The translations under genes and the position numbers were made by a program. A stretch of 64,000 nt of DNA from Falsiroseomonas algicola. GTDB lineage: Bacteria > Pseudomonadota > Alphaproteobacteria > Acetobacterales > Acetobacteraceae. Under the pieces are notes generated by a model. The model did not search any database and was not told the origin of the DNA. It worked only from the letters and a program-made list of their open reading frames with translations. Every line of letters begins with the position of its first letter. Positions within the stretch are counted from its first letter, which is position 1. The stretch lies in the NCBI RefSeq assembly GCF_011040385.1, contig NZ_JAAIKB010000012.1, forward strand, positions 62,001-126,000. The letters are read 5' to 3'. This document shows positions 42,486 through 51,771 of this stretch, one piece after another.

Positions 42486-43300
42486 CCCTTCACGCCCCCG
42501 GCGCCGAAGCCGCGCGTCAGGTATTTCTGCAGGACGGCGAAGATGATGATCAAGGGCACACTCATCATGACGGAGGCCGCCATCAGCAGCGACCATTCGA
42601 TGTTGAAGGAGGAGACGAGCATGCTCATGACACCCGTCGTCAGCGGCCGCGCGCTATCCGTGTTCACCAGGACCAGCGCGTAGAGATACTCGTTCCAGGA
42701 CAGGATGAAGGTGAACAAGGAGGTCGAGATGATGCCCGGCAGCGCCTGCGGCAGGATCACGTCGAAGAAGGCCTCCATCCGCGTCGCGCCATCCACCAGC
42801 GCCGCCGATTCCAGGTCATCCGGGATGCCCTGCATGAAGCTCCGCAACAGCCACAGCGCATAGGGCAGGGCGAAGCTCGTATAGGCGATGACCAGGCTCA
42901 GCAGCGAATTCGCCACGCCGAGCCACACCATCATGAGGTAGAGCGGCAGGATCAGCACGACGGAGGGCAGCAGGTAGGTGAAGAGCACCAGCTGCGCCAG
43001 CCTCTCCCGCCCCGGATAGCGGAAGCGCACCAGGCTATGCGCGCCGAGCGTCGCGACGGCCACCACCAGCACCGTGGTCGAGAAGGACAGGATCAGCGAG
43101 TTCCGCATGAAGGTGAGGAACGGCGTCTCCCACAGCAGGCGCCGGTAGTGCTCGAAGGTGATCTCCTCCGGCCAGAAGGTCGGGGGGATGCGGAACAGTT
43201 CGAATTGCGGCTTGACCGAGGTGATGACCATCCAGATGAGCGGAAACGCCGTGACCAGCACGATGGTCCAGGCCATGAGGTTGAAGGCGACGCGCTTCAT
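42482..43300 (-). CDS. CUT1 sugar importer permease (MalG/UgpE-like)
   Basis: A 272-residue inner-membrane permease with six predicted helices and the EAA loop, seen as EAALVDGATRMEAFFDVILPQALPGI. N-terminal FPLIWMVITSVKP is typical of MalG-type proteins. It overlaps both neighbours by 4 nt and pairs with the MalF-like permease. Confidence 0.93.
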   Translation of the reverse strand: MKRVAFNLMAWTIVLVTAFPLIWMVITSVKPQFELFRIPPTFWPEEITFEHYRRLLWETPFLTFMRNSLILSFSTTVLVVAVATLGAHSLVRFRYPGRERLAQLVLFTYLLPSVVLILPLYLMMVWLGVANSLLSLVIAYTSFALPYALWLLRSFMQGIPDDLESAALVDGATRMEAFFDVILPQALPGIISTSLFTFILSWNEYLYALVLVNTDSARPLTTGVMSMLVSSFNIEWSLLMAASVMMSVPLIIIFAVLQKYLTRGFGAGGVKG

Positions 43301-44211
43301 CGCGCTTCCTCCTTCCCCATGCGGCGGAGATACAGCACCATGAAGACCAGCATCACCGCCATCATCGCGACCGCGACGGCGGTTGCGCGGCCCATCGCAT
43401 CCAGCCCGAAGGCTTCCTTGTAGACCATCAGCGGCAGCGTCTGCGTCGCGATCAGCGGCCCGCCGCCGGTCATCAGGTAGATCAGGTCGAATTCCTTGAA
43501 GTCCCAGATGGCGCGCAGCAGCACCACCACCATCAGCACGTCCTTCAGCTGCGGCAGCGTCACATCCGTGAAGCGCGACCAGGCGCCGGCGCCGTCGATG
43601 GTCGCGGCCTCATAGAGCTGGTCGGGGATGGTCTGCAGCCGCGCGAGGATCGCGATGACGACGAAGGGGAAGTACTTCCATGCGCCGACGAGCACGATGC
43701 TGACCATCGCATTCGGCATGGAGCCCAGCCAGTCCAGCGGCATCTGCAGCAGGCCGGACCACATCATCAGGTGGTTCAGGATGCCGTAGAGGTCGTTGAA
43801 CAGCCAGCGCCAGACCAGCACCGCCACGACGGTCGAGACGAAGTATGGAAACAGGATCAGGCTTCGCGCGAGCGCCCGGAAGACGATCGCCTGGTGCAGC
43901 ATCAGCGCGGCCGCGACGCCCAGCACCACCTGCAGGAACAGCGTGCAGACGGTCCAGATCAGCGTGTTGAGCAGCGAGCGCCAGAACTCCTCACCGGCAA
44001 ACAGCTCCGCATAGTTCTGCAGCCCGACGAAGTTGCCCTGCAGCGTCGGGGTGAAGATGTTGAACAGGCTCAGATAGACGGCCGAGACCAGCGGATAGAC
44101 GATGACGGCGCAGAAGATCAGCACGCAGGGGGCGATCAGCATCACCCCCAGCATCGCATCCCGCCGGTCGAGGGGATTGCCCCTCGCCGGCCCGCCAGCC
44201 TTGGACGTCAT
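43297..44211 (-). CDS. CUT1 sugar importer permease (MalF/UgpA-like)
   Basis: A 304-residue permease with six helices, an N-terminal segment (LIAPCVLIFCAVIVYPLVSAVYLSLFN) usual for UgpA/MalF-type proteins and an EAA loop, YEAATIDGAGAWSRFTDVTLPQLKD. It starts 9 nt after the binding-protein gene and overlaps the next permease. Confidence 0.93.
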   Translation of the reverse strand: MTSKAGGPARGNPLDRRDAMLGVMLIAPCVLIFCAVIVYPLVSAVYLSLFNIFTPTLQGNFVGLQNYAELFAGEEFWRSLLNTLIWTVCTLFLQVVLGVAAALMLHQAIVFRALARSLILFPYFVSTVVAVLVWRWLFNDLYGILNHLMMWSGLLQMPLDWLGSMPNAMVSIVLVGAWKYFPFVVIAILARLQTIPDQLYEAATIDGAGAWSRFTDVTLPQLKDVLMVVVLLRAIWDFKEFDLIYLMTGGGPLIATQTLPLMVYKEAFGLDAMGRATAVAVAMMAVMLVFMVLYLRRMGKEEAR

Positions 44212-44220
44212 GCGCCTGGA

Positions 44221-45552
44221 TCAGCCGCGCATCAGCGCTTCGAGGCGCTGCGCGGTGGTGGAGACCACGGCCGCCATCGGCTCGTTGTTGATGACGTAGC
44301 GCTGCACCGCCTCCGCCAGCACGTGGCTCGCGATGATGCGTCCCGCCGCGGTGTTCGGCCGGTGCCGCGGCGATTCCCAGCCGAGATTGTGGCCCGCAGC
44401 GGCGCTTTCGCTCATCAGGTCCACTTCGGCACGGTACTTCTGGATCAGCGCATTCTCCTGGTATTGCGGCATGGCGCTGATCGTCTTCAGCACCGGCAGC
44501 ACATGGCCCGGCGCCGCATGCAGCTGGCGGATATAGCCATCGGCGCGGAACAGATGCGCCGCGAAGCGCTTGGCCAGCGCGATGTTCGGCGCGACCTTCG
44601 GGATCATCACGCTCGGGAAGTCGTTGAAGGTCCAGGGCGCGACATTCGTGGAGATCGTCGGATAGCGCGCGCAGGTGACATGGTCCGCGATCCGCGGATT
44701 CTGCGCGGCGACATTCGCCAGCACGCGGCCCGTGTAGATGCCGGTCGCCGTCGCGCCGGCGACGAAGGCCGTCAGGCTCTCGCCCCAGGAATAGTTGGTT
44801 GCACCCGGCGGGCAGAGTTCCCGCATCGACTTGTAGAATTCCAGCGCGTTGCGGAAGGCGTCGCTGTCCACCGTCACCTGCAGGTCGGGCGAGAAGATGT
44901 TGCCGCCGGCGCCATGCACGAAGCAGATGAAGATCAGGCTCGTCATGGAGTTGCGCGCATAGGGGAGGGGCGCGCCGAAGACGCCGCCGCCCTGCATGCG
45001 CCGGCAGGCATCGCGAAGCTGGTCCCAGGTGCGCGGCGCCTCCGCGATGTTGGCGCGCTGCATGAGATCCTTGCGCAGCCACATCATGTTGGCGGCGGAG
45101 TTGCCGATGCCGGTGCCGGCATACTGGCCCTGAGTGATCTCGTAGATGCGGTTCGCGCCATCGTAGAAGTTCGACGTCCCGATCATGTCGATCACGTCGT
45201 TGAAGGGCTCCAGCAACCCGTTCTGCCAGTAGGTCGCCACCGCGAAGTGGGGCAGGTGCGTGACCACGGAAGGCACCTGGCCGGAGGCGAAGGCCGCCGC
45301 CATCTGCGCGGGATAGCCCTCATCCGACGTGGCCTCGAACACCACGCGCACGCCCGGATTCGCTTCCTCGAAGGTGCGGATCTGGAAGTTGTAGGCCTCG
45401 CGCTGCGCCGGCGCCGTCTGCGGCGACCACCAGCGAAGCGTCGTCGGCGTCTGCGCGCGGGCGCCGCCTGGCGCGGCCAGCGCCATGGCGCCGGCGCCCA
45501 GCGCGGTGCCCAGGCTGCGGCGAGAGAGGCCGCTGCGGGTGGTCTCGGTCAT
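44221..45552 (-). CDS. Extracellular sugar-binding protein, family 1
   Basis: The 443-residue binding protein has a TAT-type signal (LSRRSLGTALGAGAMALAAPGGARA). The family 1 layout follows: TLRWWSPQTAPAQREAYNFQIRTFEEANPGVRVVFEATSDEGYPAQMAAAFASG, and a central AAGHNLGWESPRHRPN region. It delivers a carbohydrate to the CUT1 permeases. It heads the eight-gene operon and has a purine-rich ribosome site (GGAAGGGAAGAG). A divergent IclR gene lies 174 bp away. Confidence 0.92.
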   Translation of the reverse strand: MTETTRSGLSRRSLGTALGAGAMALAAPGGARAQTPTTLRWWSPQTAPAQREAYNFQIRTFEEANPGVRVVFEATSDEGYPAQMAAAFASGQVPSVVTHLPHFAVATYWQNGLLEPFNDVIDMIGTSNFYDGANRIYEITQGQYAGTGIGNSAANMMWLRKDLMQRANIAEAPRTWDQLRDACRRMQGGGVFGAPLPYARNSMTSLIFICFVHGAGGNIFSPDLQVTVDSDAFRNALEFYKSMRELCPPGATNYSWGESLTAFVAGATATGIYTGRVLANVAAQNPRIADHVTCARYPTISTNVAPWTFNDFPSVMIPKVAPNIALAKRFAAHLFRADGYIRQLHAAPGHVLPVLKTISAMPQYQENALIQKYRAEVDLMSESAAAGHNLGWESPRHRPNTAAGRIIASHVLAEAVQRYVINNEPMAAVVSTTAQRLEALMRG

Positions 45553-45699
45553 GTCTCTTCCCTTCCTTCCCTGCTTCCGTCACCCGCCGGCGGCGACCGC
45601 ACAGCGAACGCTTGACCGCAGTGTGAAACAGGCCGTGACGACACCGCAAGGGGCTTTCCGAGGATTTCCCGCGTTGACCGCCCGGAATCCCGCGACCTA

Positions 45700-45716
45700 T
45701 GTTCGCGCTGCGAACA
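45700..45716. promoter_or_regulatory. IclR-type operator TGTTCGC-N3-GCGAACA
   Basis: A perfect 7-bp inverted repeat with a GCT spacer, ending 10 nt before the iclR ATG. It lies between iclR and the divergent sugar importer operon. TTCGC-N3-GCGAA palindromes are usual for IclR-family regulators. A second copy of the same core is at 51772. Confidence 0.65.
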
Positions 45717-45726
45717 GCCTGACCCG

Positions 45727-46545
45727 ATGGGCAAGACCACCATGGATGATGCGATCCCGCGCGACCTGCATGCGCCCGAGCCTCGCGAGGACCGGGAGAT
45801 CGTGCAGTCCGTTCTTCGCGCGCTCGACGTGCTGCGGAGCTTCGACCGGCAGACGCCGCGGCAGACCCTGTCGCAGGTGGCGGAACGCACGGGCCTGAGT
45901 CGCGCCACTGCGCGCCGCTTCCTGCTGACCTTCACCCATGCCGGCTACATGGAGCAGGAGGGCGGGCGATTCCGCCCGACCGCGAAGCTGCTCGAACTCG
46001 GCCATTCCGCGGTCGCCTCGCTCGGCCTCTGGGACATCGCGCGACCCATCATGGCGGATCTCTCCATGCGGCTCGGCGAGGCGGCCTTCGCCGCCGTGCT
46101 GGATGGGGAGGATGCGCTCTATGTCGCGCATGCGCCCTCCCCGGGTCGCGTCGTGGCCGTCGGCATTGCGGTCGGCCGTCGCCTGCCGGCATACGCGACC
46201 TCCGTCGGCCGCGTGCTGCTCGCGGGCCTCGGCGACCAGGCGCTGGCCCAGGCGCTGGCCACGATGAAGCCCTCGGCGCTGACGCCGAACACCGTGACGT
46301 CGAAGGCGAAGCTCCGCGCGATCATCGAGGAGGTGCGCCGCAACGGCTTCTCCATCGTGGATGAGGAACTGGAAGTCGGCCTGCGCTCCGTCTCCGTGCC
46401 GCTGCGCGCGCCGGGCGGCGCGGTGCTGGCGGCGTTGAACGTTTGCGGCCCGTCGTCGCGCGTCACGGCGGAGGTGCTGCACAGCCGCTTCCTGCCGGAA
46501 TTGCTGGAGGCCGCGGACCGCATCAACCGCTCGCTCCGCGACTGA
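45727..46545 (+). CDS. IclR-family transcriptional regulator
   Basis: The 272-residue regulator has an N-terminal winged helix (QSVLRALDVLRSF...LSQVAERTGLSRATARRFLLTFTHAGY, about 27-75). A C-terminal ligand domain follows, with ATSVGRVLLA, GFSIVDEELEVGLRSVSVPLR and a final Cys-containing ALNVCGPSSRV. The pattern is close to PcaR/PobR-type IclR proteins. It has an operator at its own start and probably controls the sugar operon and the gcvP-like operon. Its 3' end overlaps the convergent flavoenzyme gene by 23 nt. Confidence 0.92.
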   Translation: MGKTTMDDAIPRDLHAPEPREDREIVQSVLRALDVLRSFDRQTPRQTLSQVAERTGLSRATARRFLLTFTHAGYMEQEGGRFRPTAKLLELGHSAVASLGLWDIARPIMADLSMRLGEAAFAAVLDGEDALYVAHAPSPGRVVAVGIAVGRRLPAYATSVGRVLLAGLGDQALAQALATMKPSALTPNTVTSKAKLRAIIEEVRRNGFSIVDEELEVGLRSVSVPLRAPGGAVLAALNVCGPSSRVTAEVLHSRFLPELLEAADRINRSLRD

Positions 46546-47674
46546 AGCGATCCGGCGTGAAGCGCGCCACGGGAAAGCCGGGATCGCGGCCGAGCAGGAT
46601 CGCCGCCGCCATGTCGGCGACCAGCGGGCCGAGCGTGTAGCCAGCATCGCCCGGTACGGCGATGTGCACGCGCGGCTCCGCGGCCAGTGGCCCGAGCACG
46701 CATTGCCCATCCGTCGTCGTGTTCACGCCGGCCCATGTGCGCAGCAGCCGCAGCTCGCGCACGCTGGGCACGATGTGCTGCGCCAATGTCAGGTTCTGCA
46801 CGAGCGAGTCCATGCGAACGGTCGGCGCCTGGTCCGGGCCCGCGAATCGCGCCGGCCAGCCGCCGCCGATCACCACCTGGCCGCTCGCCAGCTGCTTCAG
46901 CGTGATCATCCGCTCCGCATGCTGCACCAGGTGTTTCACGAGTGGCGCCGCGGATTCGGTGATGTTCATGTGCAGCGGCTCCGCGACCGTCGGCACATGG
47001 CCGCCGATCTGCGCCGCCAGCCTGCCCGTGCCCGCGCCCGCCGCCAGCACCACGCGCCCCGCGCGCACCACGCCGCCATCGGAAAGCGTCAGGCGCAGCG
47101 CGGCGCCATCGCGCTCGATCCGCTCCACCCAGGTCTTCAGCCGATGCGGCACGCCGCGCGCGCGCAAATCCCGCGACAGCGCCTGGTTCGCCAGCAGCGG
47201 GTTCAGCTTGCCCTCGTCATGGCAGAGCTCCGCGCCCACCACGGCGTCGCCGAGATAGGGGGCGATGCGCCGCACCGCCGCGCGGTCCAGCATCTCCACG
47301 CGCAGGCCCAGCTCCTCCTCCCGCGCGCATTTCCGGGCGAGGAAGTCGTAGCTCGTCGCATCCTCGCAGACCATCAGCCCGCCGGACTGCCGCAGCTCCA
47401 CATCCGCGCCGAGTTCCTCCGCCAGTGTTCCCCAGCGCCGCGCCGCCGCGGGATAGAGCGGCAAGGACGCTTCGAGATTCGGCACGAGGTCCGGATACAT
47501 CCGCAGGAAGCGGCTCTGCATCTGGACGTGCAGGCTGCCGGCATTGGCGTTGGCGCCGCCATGCCGGCCTTCATCCAGCAGCAGCACGTCCTGCCCGGCG
47601 ATCGCCAGGTTGCGCGCCAGGCAGAGGCCGACGATGCCGCCACCGATGATGGCGACATCGGCCTGCTGGATCAC
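46523..47674 (-). CDS. DAO-family FAD-dependent oxidoreductase
   Basis: The 383-residue flavoprotein starts with the Rossmann motif VAIIGGGIVGLCLARNLA. It has the DAO-family LLDEGRHGGANANAGSL segment, and its C-terminal region reads LRTWAGVNTTTDGQCVLGPL followed by AVPGDAGYTLGPLVA. Relatives include glycine oxidase, sarcosine oxidase beta, D-amino acid dehydrogenase and hydrogen cyanide synthase. It probably oxidises an amine or D-amino/N-methyl amino acid. It is the last gene of the AcoX-like/gcvPA/gcvPB operon, overlapping gcvPB by 4 nt. Confidence 0.87.
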   Translation of the reverse strand: MIQQADVAIIGGGIVGLCLARNLAIAGQDVLLLDEGRHGGANANAGSLHVQMQSRFLRMYPDLVPNLEASLPLYPAAARRWGTLAEELGADVELRQSGGLMVCEDATSYDFLARKCAREEELGLRVEMLDRAAVRRIAPYLGDAVVGAELCHDEGKLNPLLANQALSRDLRARGVPHRLKTWVERIERDGAALRLTLSDGGVVRAGRVVLAAGAGTGRLAAQIGGHVPTVAEPLHMNITESAAPLVKHLVQHAERMITLKQLASGQVVIGGGWPARFAGPDQAPTVRMDSLVQNLTLAQHIVPSVRELRLLRTWAGVNTTTDGQCVLGPLAAEPRVHIAVPGDAGYTLGPLVADMAAAILLGRDPGFPVARFTPDRFSRGASG

Positions 47675-49221
47675 TCCGCCGCCTGCTGCGCCAGCGCTGC
47701 CCGCTTGCGCAGCCAGGCGCGCCAGGTGGTGGCCCAGCGCGCGGGATCCTCCGGCGCCTCGCTATCCACGCGGCCGATCGGCGCGTTGTGGGGCGCCGTG
47801 CGTACCATCTCCGGATCGCTGCGCGCTTCGTCACACACCTTGGCGAGGACATCGCACCAGAGGTCGATATCCTCCTTCGACCACAGCTCTCCCGCTTCCG
47901 GCGTGAAGGGCTCCGCCACCACCCAGGGCTCGTGGGAGAGCCAGGGCGCGTCGATCCCGTAGTCGGTCATGCGGTTGCCGACTTCGATGACGCCGAGCCC
48001 GGTTTCCTCCTTCAGCGGCCCCAGCCCGTAGCGCGTCATCTCCATCCGCCAAGTCTTGGCCTCCGGGTTGGATCGCGCGACGCCGGGGATCGCGAGCAGC
48101 CGCTTCTCCATGTAGTTGTTGGCCAGCACGGCGATATCGGCGGCTTCCTTGATGCCATCCGCGCCCATCGCCCGCGCCCAGGCATAGGCGCGCATGACGA
48201 TGTGGAGGTTGCCCAGGAACTCCCTCACCTTGCCGACGGAATCCGGCCGGTCGTGATCCATGCGGTAGAGGCCCGTCGCCTCGTCCTTCACGACGATCGG
48301 CTTGGGCAGGAACGGTGCCAGTTCGGCGGAGCAGCCATAGGCGCCGACGGCAGGCCCGCCGCCGCCCTTCGGGCCGCCGAAGGTCTTGTGCAGCATGAAC
48401 ATGCAGGCATCGAAGCCGAGTTCGCGCGCGCGGATGCGGCCCATCACGCCGTTGAAGTTGGCGTGGTCGTAGAACGCCAACCCACCCGCCTGCTTCACCA
48501 GCTTCACCCATTCGGCGATCTGCGGGTTGTAGACGCCCATGTCGTCGGGGTTGTTGATCATCAGCGCCGCGGTGCGGTTGGACAGCGCGGCCTTCAGCGC
48601 CTCGATGGACGGATAGCCGTTCTCCTCCAGCATCAGGGTCACCACCTTGAACCCCGCGGTCGCGGCGGTGGCGGGGTTGCAGGGATGCGCCTGGATGGAG
48701 GTGATGATCTCGTTCCGCTGCTCCAGCTCCCCCTTCGCCGCGAAATAGCCGCGCGTGACGCAGGTATGGGTATAGGCGGCATCCGCGCCGCCCGCGGCCT
48801 GGAAGACGAACTGGTCCATGCCGGACAGTTCGCGCAGGATCAGGTCGAAGCGGTGCACGATCTCCAGCAGCCCCTGCAGGGTGCTGTCATCCTGCAGCGG
48901 GTGAAGCTCCGCCATCTGCGGCCGCAGGCCCAGGGCCTCGCTGACGCGCGGGTTGTATTTCATGGTGCAGGTGCCGAAGAGGCTCACGCCCATCATGCCC
49001 AGCACCTGCTGCGAGAGGTGCAGGTAGTGGCGCAGCACGTCGTGTTCCGTCATTTCCGGCAGGGCAGGGGCGCTGCGGCGGCGCATGCCGGCGGGCACGA
49101 GGGCCGCGGCATCGCCCTCGGCCTTCGGGAAGACGATCCCGCGCCGTCCCTTCACGCCCATCTCCATCACGACGGGCTCGTTCCACCGCGCCTGGTGGAT
49201 CAGCTTCGGCGTCCCGCTCAT
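47671..49221 (-). CDS. gcvPB: Glycine dehydrogenase subunit 2 homologue (GcvPB-like)
   Basis: GcvPB is the PLP-binding half of split glycine decarboxylases. The 516-residue protein has TCTMKYNP, PEDDSTLQG-like HPLQDDSTLQGLLE, and HANFNG. The PLP lysine is Lys279 in MLHKTFGGPKGGGG, where standard GcvP has HKTFSTPHGGGG. The His-to-Lys change next to the PLP site is unusual. No gcvH or gcvT lies in the window, so the substrate or acceptor may differ from glycine/H-protein. It overlaps gcvPA by ATGA. Confidence 0.88.
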   Translation of the reverse strand: MSGTPKLIHQARWNEPVVMEMGVKGRRGIVFPKAEGDAAALVPAGMRRRSAPALPEMTEHDVLRHYLHLSQQVLGMMGVSLFGTCTMKYNPRVSEALGLRPQMAELHPLQDDSTLQGLLEIVHRFDLILRELSGMDQFVFQAAGGADAAYTHTCVTRGYFAAKGELEQRNEIITSIQAHPCNPATAATAGFKVVTLMLEENGYPSIEALKAALSNRTAALMINNPDDMGVYNPQIAEWVKLVKQAGGLAFYDHANFNGVMGRIRARELGFDACMFMLHKTFGGPKGGGGPAVGAYGCSAELAPFLPKPIVVKDEATGLYRMDHDRPDSVGKVREFLGNLHIVMRAYAWARAMGADGIKEAADIAVLANNYMEKRLLAIPGVARSNPEAKTWRMEMTRYGLGPLKEETGLGVIEVGNRMTDYGIDAPWLSHEPWVVAEPFTPEAGELWSKEDIDLWCDVLAKVCDEARSDPEMVRTAPHNAPIGRVDSEAPEDPARWATTWRAWLRKRAALAQQAAE

Positions 49222-50612
49222 CGCACGATTTCCTCGAGTGCCAGTGCCAGCCGTTCGATGTCCTCGGCCGAATGGATTTCCGTCACGGCGTAGAGCGCGC
49301 TCTGCCCCAGCGCCGGGATATCGGCGGACAGGTCCTTGCCGCCGAAGATGCCTTTCGCCAACAGCGCCTTGTTCACCACCGCCACCGTCTTGCCGGTGGC
49401 GTTGAAGTCCACGACGAATTCCCGGAAGAACCCGCCGCCCCAGCGGACCGAAATCCCCGGCACCGAAGCGATCCGCTTCGCCGCCGCATGCGACCGCGCC
49501 AGCACCAGCTCGCCCAATTCGCGAAAACCTTCCGGTCCCATCAGCGACATGTACACGGCATTGGCGATGGCGGTGAGATAGACGGAATTGCCCGTCCAGT
49601 CCTTGCCCTGTTCCCGCATCCCGTAGCTCGATTGATGCGCCAGGCTCAGCGCGAAGCCGTGCTCGCCGGGATTGCGCGTGGTGGTGATGGAGATGTTCAG
49701 CGTCGGGTATTCGCGCGCGTAGCGTTCCTCGTCGCGCGATGCGATGAAGCCGCCCGCGCCGCCGCCCGCGCTCATATGCGCGCCCAGCGTCTGCGTGGTG
49801 CCGACGACGATGTCCGCGCCGTAGTCCGGCGGGGGCGCCAGCACGCCGAGGCTGATGGGATCGACGCCCACGATCACCTGCGCGCCCGCCTGGTGCGCGA
49901 TCTGCGCGATCGCCTCGCCCTGCGTCTCGATCAGGCCGAGGAAGGAGGGATTCTCGAAATAGACGGCGGTGACGCCGTCGCTCATCTTCGCGCGGAGGTC
50001 GGCGAGGTCCAGCAGGCCCGTCGCCGCATCCTGCGCCACGGTCACCACGGCGATGTGGCTCGCCATCCCCTCCGGCTCGCAATACTGCCGGATCACCGCC
50101 AGCCTTTCCGGGTCCATCCAGGCCGGCACCAGCACGCGCCGCCGCCCGTTCAGCCGCGACGCCAGGCGGATGGCATTGCCCGCCGCGCAGCCCCAGGAAT
50201 AGACGGGCAGGCCCACGAAATCACACGCCACCAGCTCGCCGAGCTGGGAGCAGAATTCGAACCAGGCCTGGTTGCGGCCATGGTCCGACATGGCCGTGCC
50301 CCAGACCGAGGTCAGGAACTCGCTCCGCCCCGCCACTTCATCCACGATGGCCGGGACGTGATGCTGCCAGATGCCGGCGCCGAGGAACGACAGGTTCTCC
50401 TCGCAGGACCGGTTCTTCGCCAGCAGCTGCAGCATGTGGCGCCGCAGCTCCACCTCCGACCGCAGCGCGGGCGGCAGGGCGAAATCGTGCTTCGTGCGGT
50501 GGCTATCGGGGATCTGCTCGAACAGCGCCTCGATCGAAGGCGCGCCGATCTCCTTCAGCATCGCCTCCTTGATCGCGGGCACGGAATTGGCCATCCAGGG
50601 ATGCGCCGTCAT
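49218..50612 (-). CDS. gcvPA: Glycine dehydrogenase subunit 1 homologue (GcvPA-like)
   Basis: A 464-residue partner of GcvPB. It has MLQLLAKNRSCEENLSFLGAGIWQHHVPAIVDEVAGRSEFLTS, corresponding to the GcvPA N-terminal FLGAG...HxxP region, and a QTLGAHMSAGGGAGGFIA segment near 285. GcvPA has no PLP lysine of its own and completes the active site of GcvPB. ATG 50612 is preferred because an AGGAGA site lies 5 nt upstream; an earlier in-frame ATG at 50636 lacks one. It lies in an operon with an AcoX-like gene and a flavoenzyme. Confidence 0.88.
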   Translation of the reverse strand: MTAHPWMANSVPAIKEAMLKEIGAPSIEALFEQIPDSHRTKHDFALPPALRSEVELRRHMLQLLAKNRSCEENLSFLGAGIWQHHVPAIVDEVAGRSEFLTSVWGTAMSDHGRNQAWFEFCSQLGELVACDFVGLPVYSWGCAAGNAIRLASRLNGRRRVLVPAWMDPERLAVIRQYCEPEGMASHIAVVTVAQDAATGLLDLADLRAKMSDGVTAVYFENPSFLGLIETQGEAIAQIAHQAGAQVIVGVDPISLGVLAPPPDYGADIVVGTTQTLGAHMSAGGGAGGFIASRDEERYAREYPTLNISITTTRNPGEHGFALSLAHQSSYGMREQGKDWTGNSVYLTAIANAVYMSLMGPEGFRELGELVLARSHAAAKRIASVPGISVRWGGGFFREFVVDFNATGKTVAVVNKALLAKGIFGGKDLSADIPALGQSALYAVTEIHSAEDIERLALALEEIVR

Positions 50613-50641
50613 GCTCTCTCCTGTCACGTCCCTCATCTCCT

Positions 50642-51733
50642 TCAGGCGGCGACCTTGATCATGGCGCTGCGGTCGGGCGCGGTGCGCACCGCGATGTAGC
50701 CCGAGAGTTCCGCATCCATGGTCGCGTCGCCGGTATCCACATGCAGGCAGGCGGGATCGAGCGCCGCGAGCTTCATCGCCCCCGCCACCACCACCAGGTT
50801 CTCCCGCCCGATCCGCCGCAGCACCGCGGCGCTGAGCTGCTGGTTGCCGCGGCCGAGCAGGAAGCCCTGGCCGCCCGTCACGCCGAGGATGGCCGTCGCC
50901 GGCGCCTGCTCCGTCAGCCGCAGCAGCTGCGCCTCGCTCACATCCGCCGCCAGCAGCCTGCCATCCAGCGCGACATCCACGCCCATCAGCGTGCCCTCGA
51001 AGCCGATGGCGCGCTTGATGCGCCGCATCGTCGTGCCGCAGCCCAGCACATAGAGCCGGCCGCGCTGCATCTCCCCGGCGATGCGCCGGGCCAGCGCGTC
51101 CAGCGCCGCCTCATCCGGCACGGCGGCGCCGGCCTTGCCCGCCTGCATCAGCGCGCGTTCCTCCGGCACCAGCGCCACGCCATGCAGGCGCGGACTGACG
51201 CGGCCGGCGCGCAGCGCCTCCTCATCGAGGTCCATGACCTCCGCCTCCCGGAACCGCGCCTCGCCCGCCATGACGCGCGCGGCGAGTCGTCCCGCAGCCG
51301 CGGGGCTGGTCGCGAAGACCGCGGATTGCATCTTCACGCCGGTCGGGATGCCGAGCACGGGGATGCGCGTGCCGACCACGCCCGCCACGTCCCGCGCCGT
51401 GCCGTCGCCGCCGGCGAAGAGGATCAGCGCGACACCCGCCGCCTCCATCGCCCGTGCCGCCTCGCGCGTGCCCTGCGCATCCGGCGTCACGCCGTCCAGC
51501 ACCGCGCAGGCCAGGCCCGCCGCGGCGCAGGGCTCCGCGCCCATCGCGCCGGGCGCCGCCAGCACCGCCACGCCGCGCAGCTCCGCCAGCGCCCGCGCCG
51601 CGCGCAGGCCGGAGACGGGTTCCGCCCCCAGCGCCCGTGCACGCGCCAGCACCTCCGGCCCATCGGTGCCCTTCAGCCCGACCCTGCCGCCCATGCCCGC
51701 GATGGGGTTCACAATGACGCCCAGCCGCCGCAC
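50642..51733 (-). CDS. ATP-NAD kinase family protein, AcoX-like
   Basis: The 363-residue protein has a kinase-like fold with GVIVNPIAGMGGRVGLKGTDG at the N-terminus and FAGGDGTARDVAGV (the NAD kinase GGDGT motif) near 112-117. A C-terminal domain follows with VLGCGTTMRRIKRAIG and GVTGGQGFLLGRGNQQLS. This is the AcoX/ATP-NAD-kinase-like family found in acetoin and other catabolic operons; its reaction is not established. GTG 51733 is chosen because a GGGAGG site lies 4 nt upstream. It heads the gcvP-like operon. Confidence 0.85.
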   Translation of the reverse strand: MRRLGVIVNPIAGMGGRVGLKGTDGPEVLARARALGAEPVSGLRAARALAELRGVAVLAAPGAMGAEPCAAAGLACAVLDGVTPDAQGTREAARAMEAAGVALILFAGGDGTARDVAGVVGTRIPVLGIPTGVKMQSAVFATSPAAAGRLAARVMAGEARFREAEVMDLDEEALRAGRVSPRLHGVALVPEERALMQAGKAGAAVPDEAALDALARRIAGEMQRGRLYVLGCGTTMRRIKRAIGFEGTLMGVDVALDGRLLAADVSEAQLLRLTEQAPATAILGVTGGQGFLLGRGNQQLSAAVLRRIGRENLVVVAGAMKLAALDPACLHVDTGDATMDAELSGYIAVRTAPDRSAMIKVAA

Positions 51734-51771
51734 CAAGCCTCCCTCGGCGTTCGCGTCGCGGTTTCCCGCGC

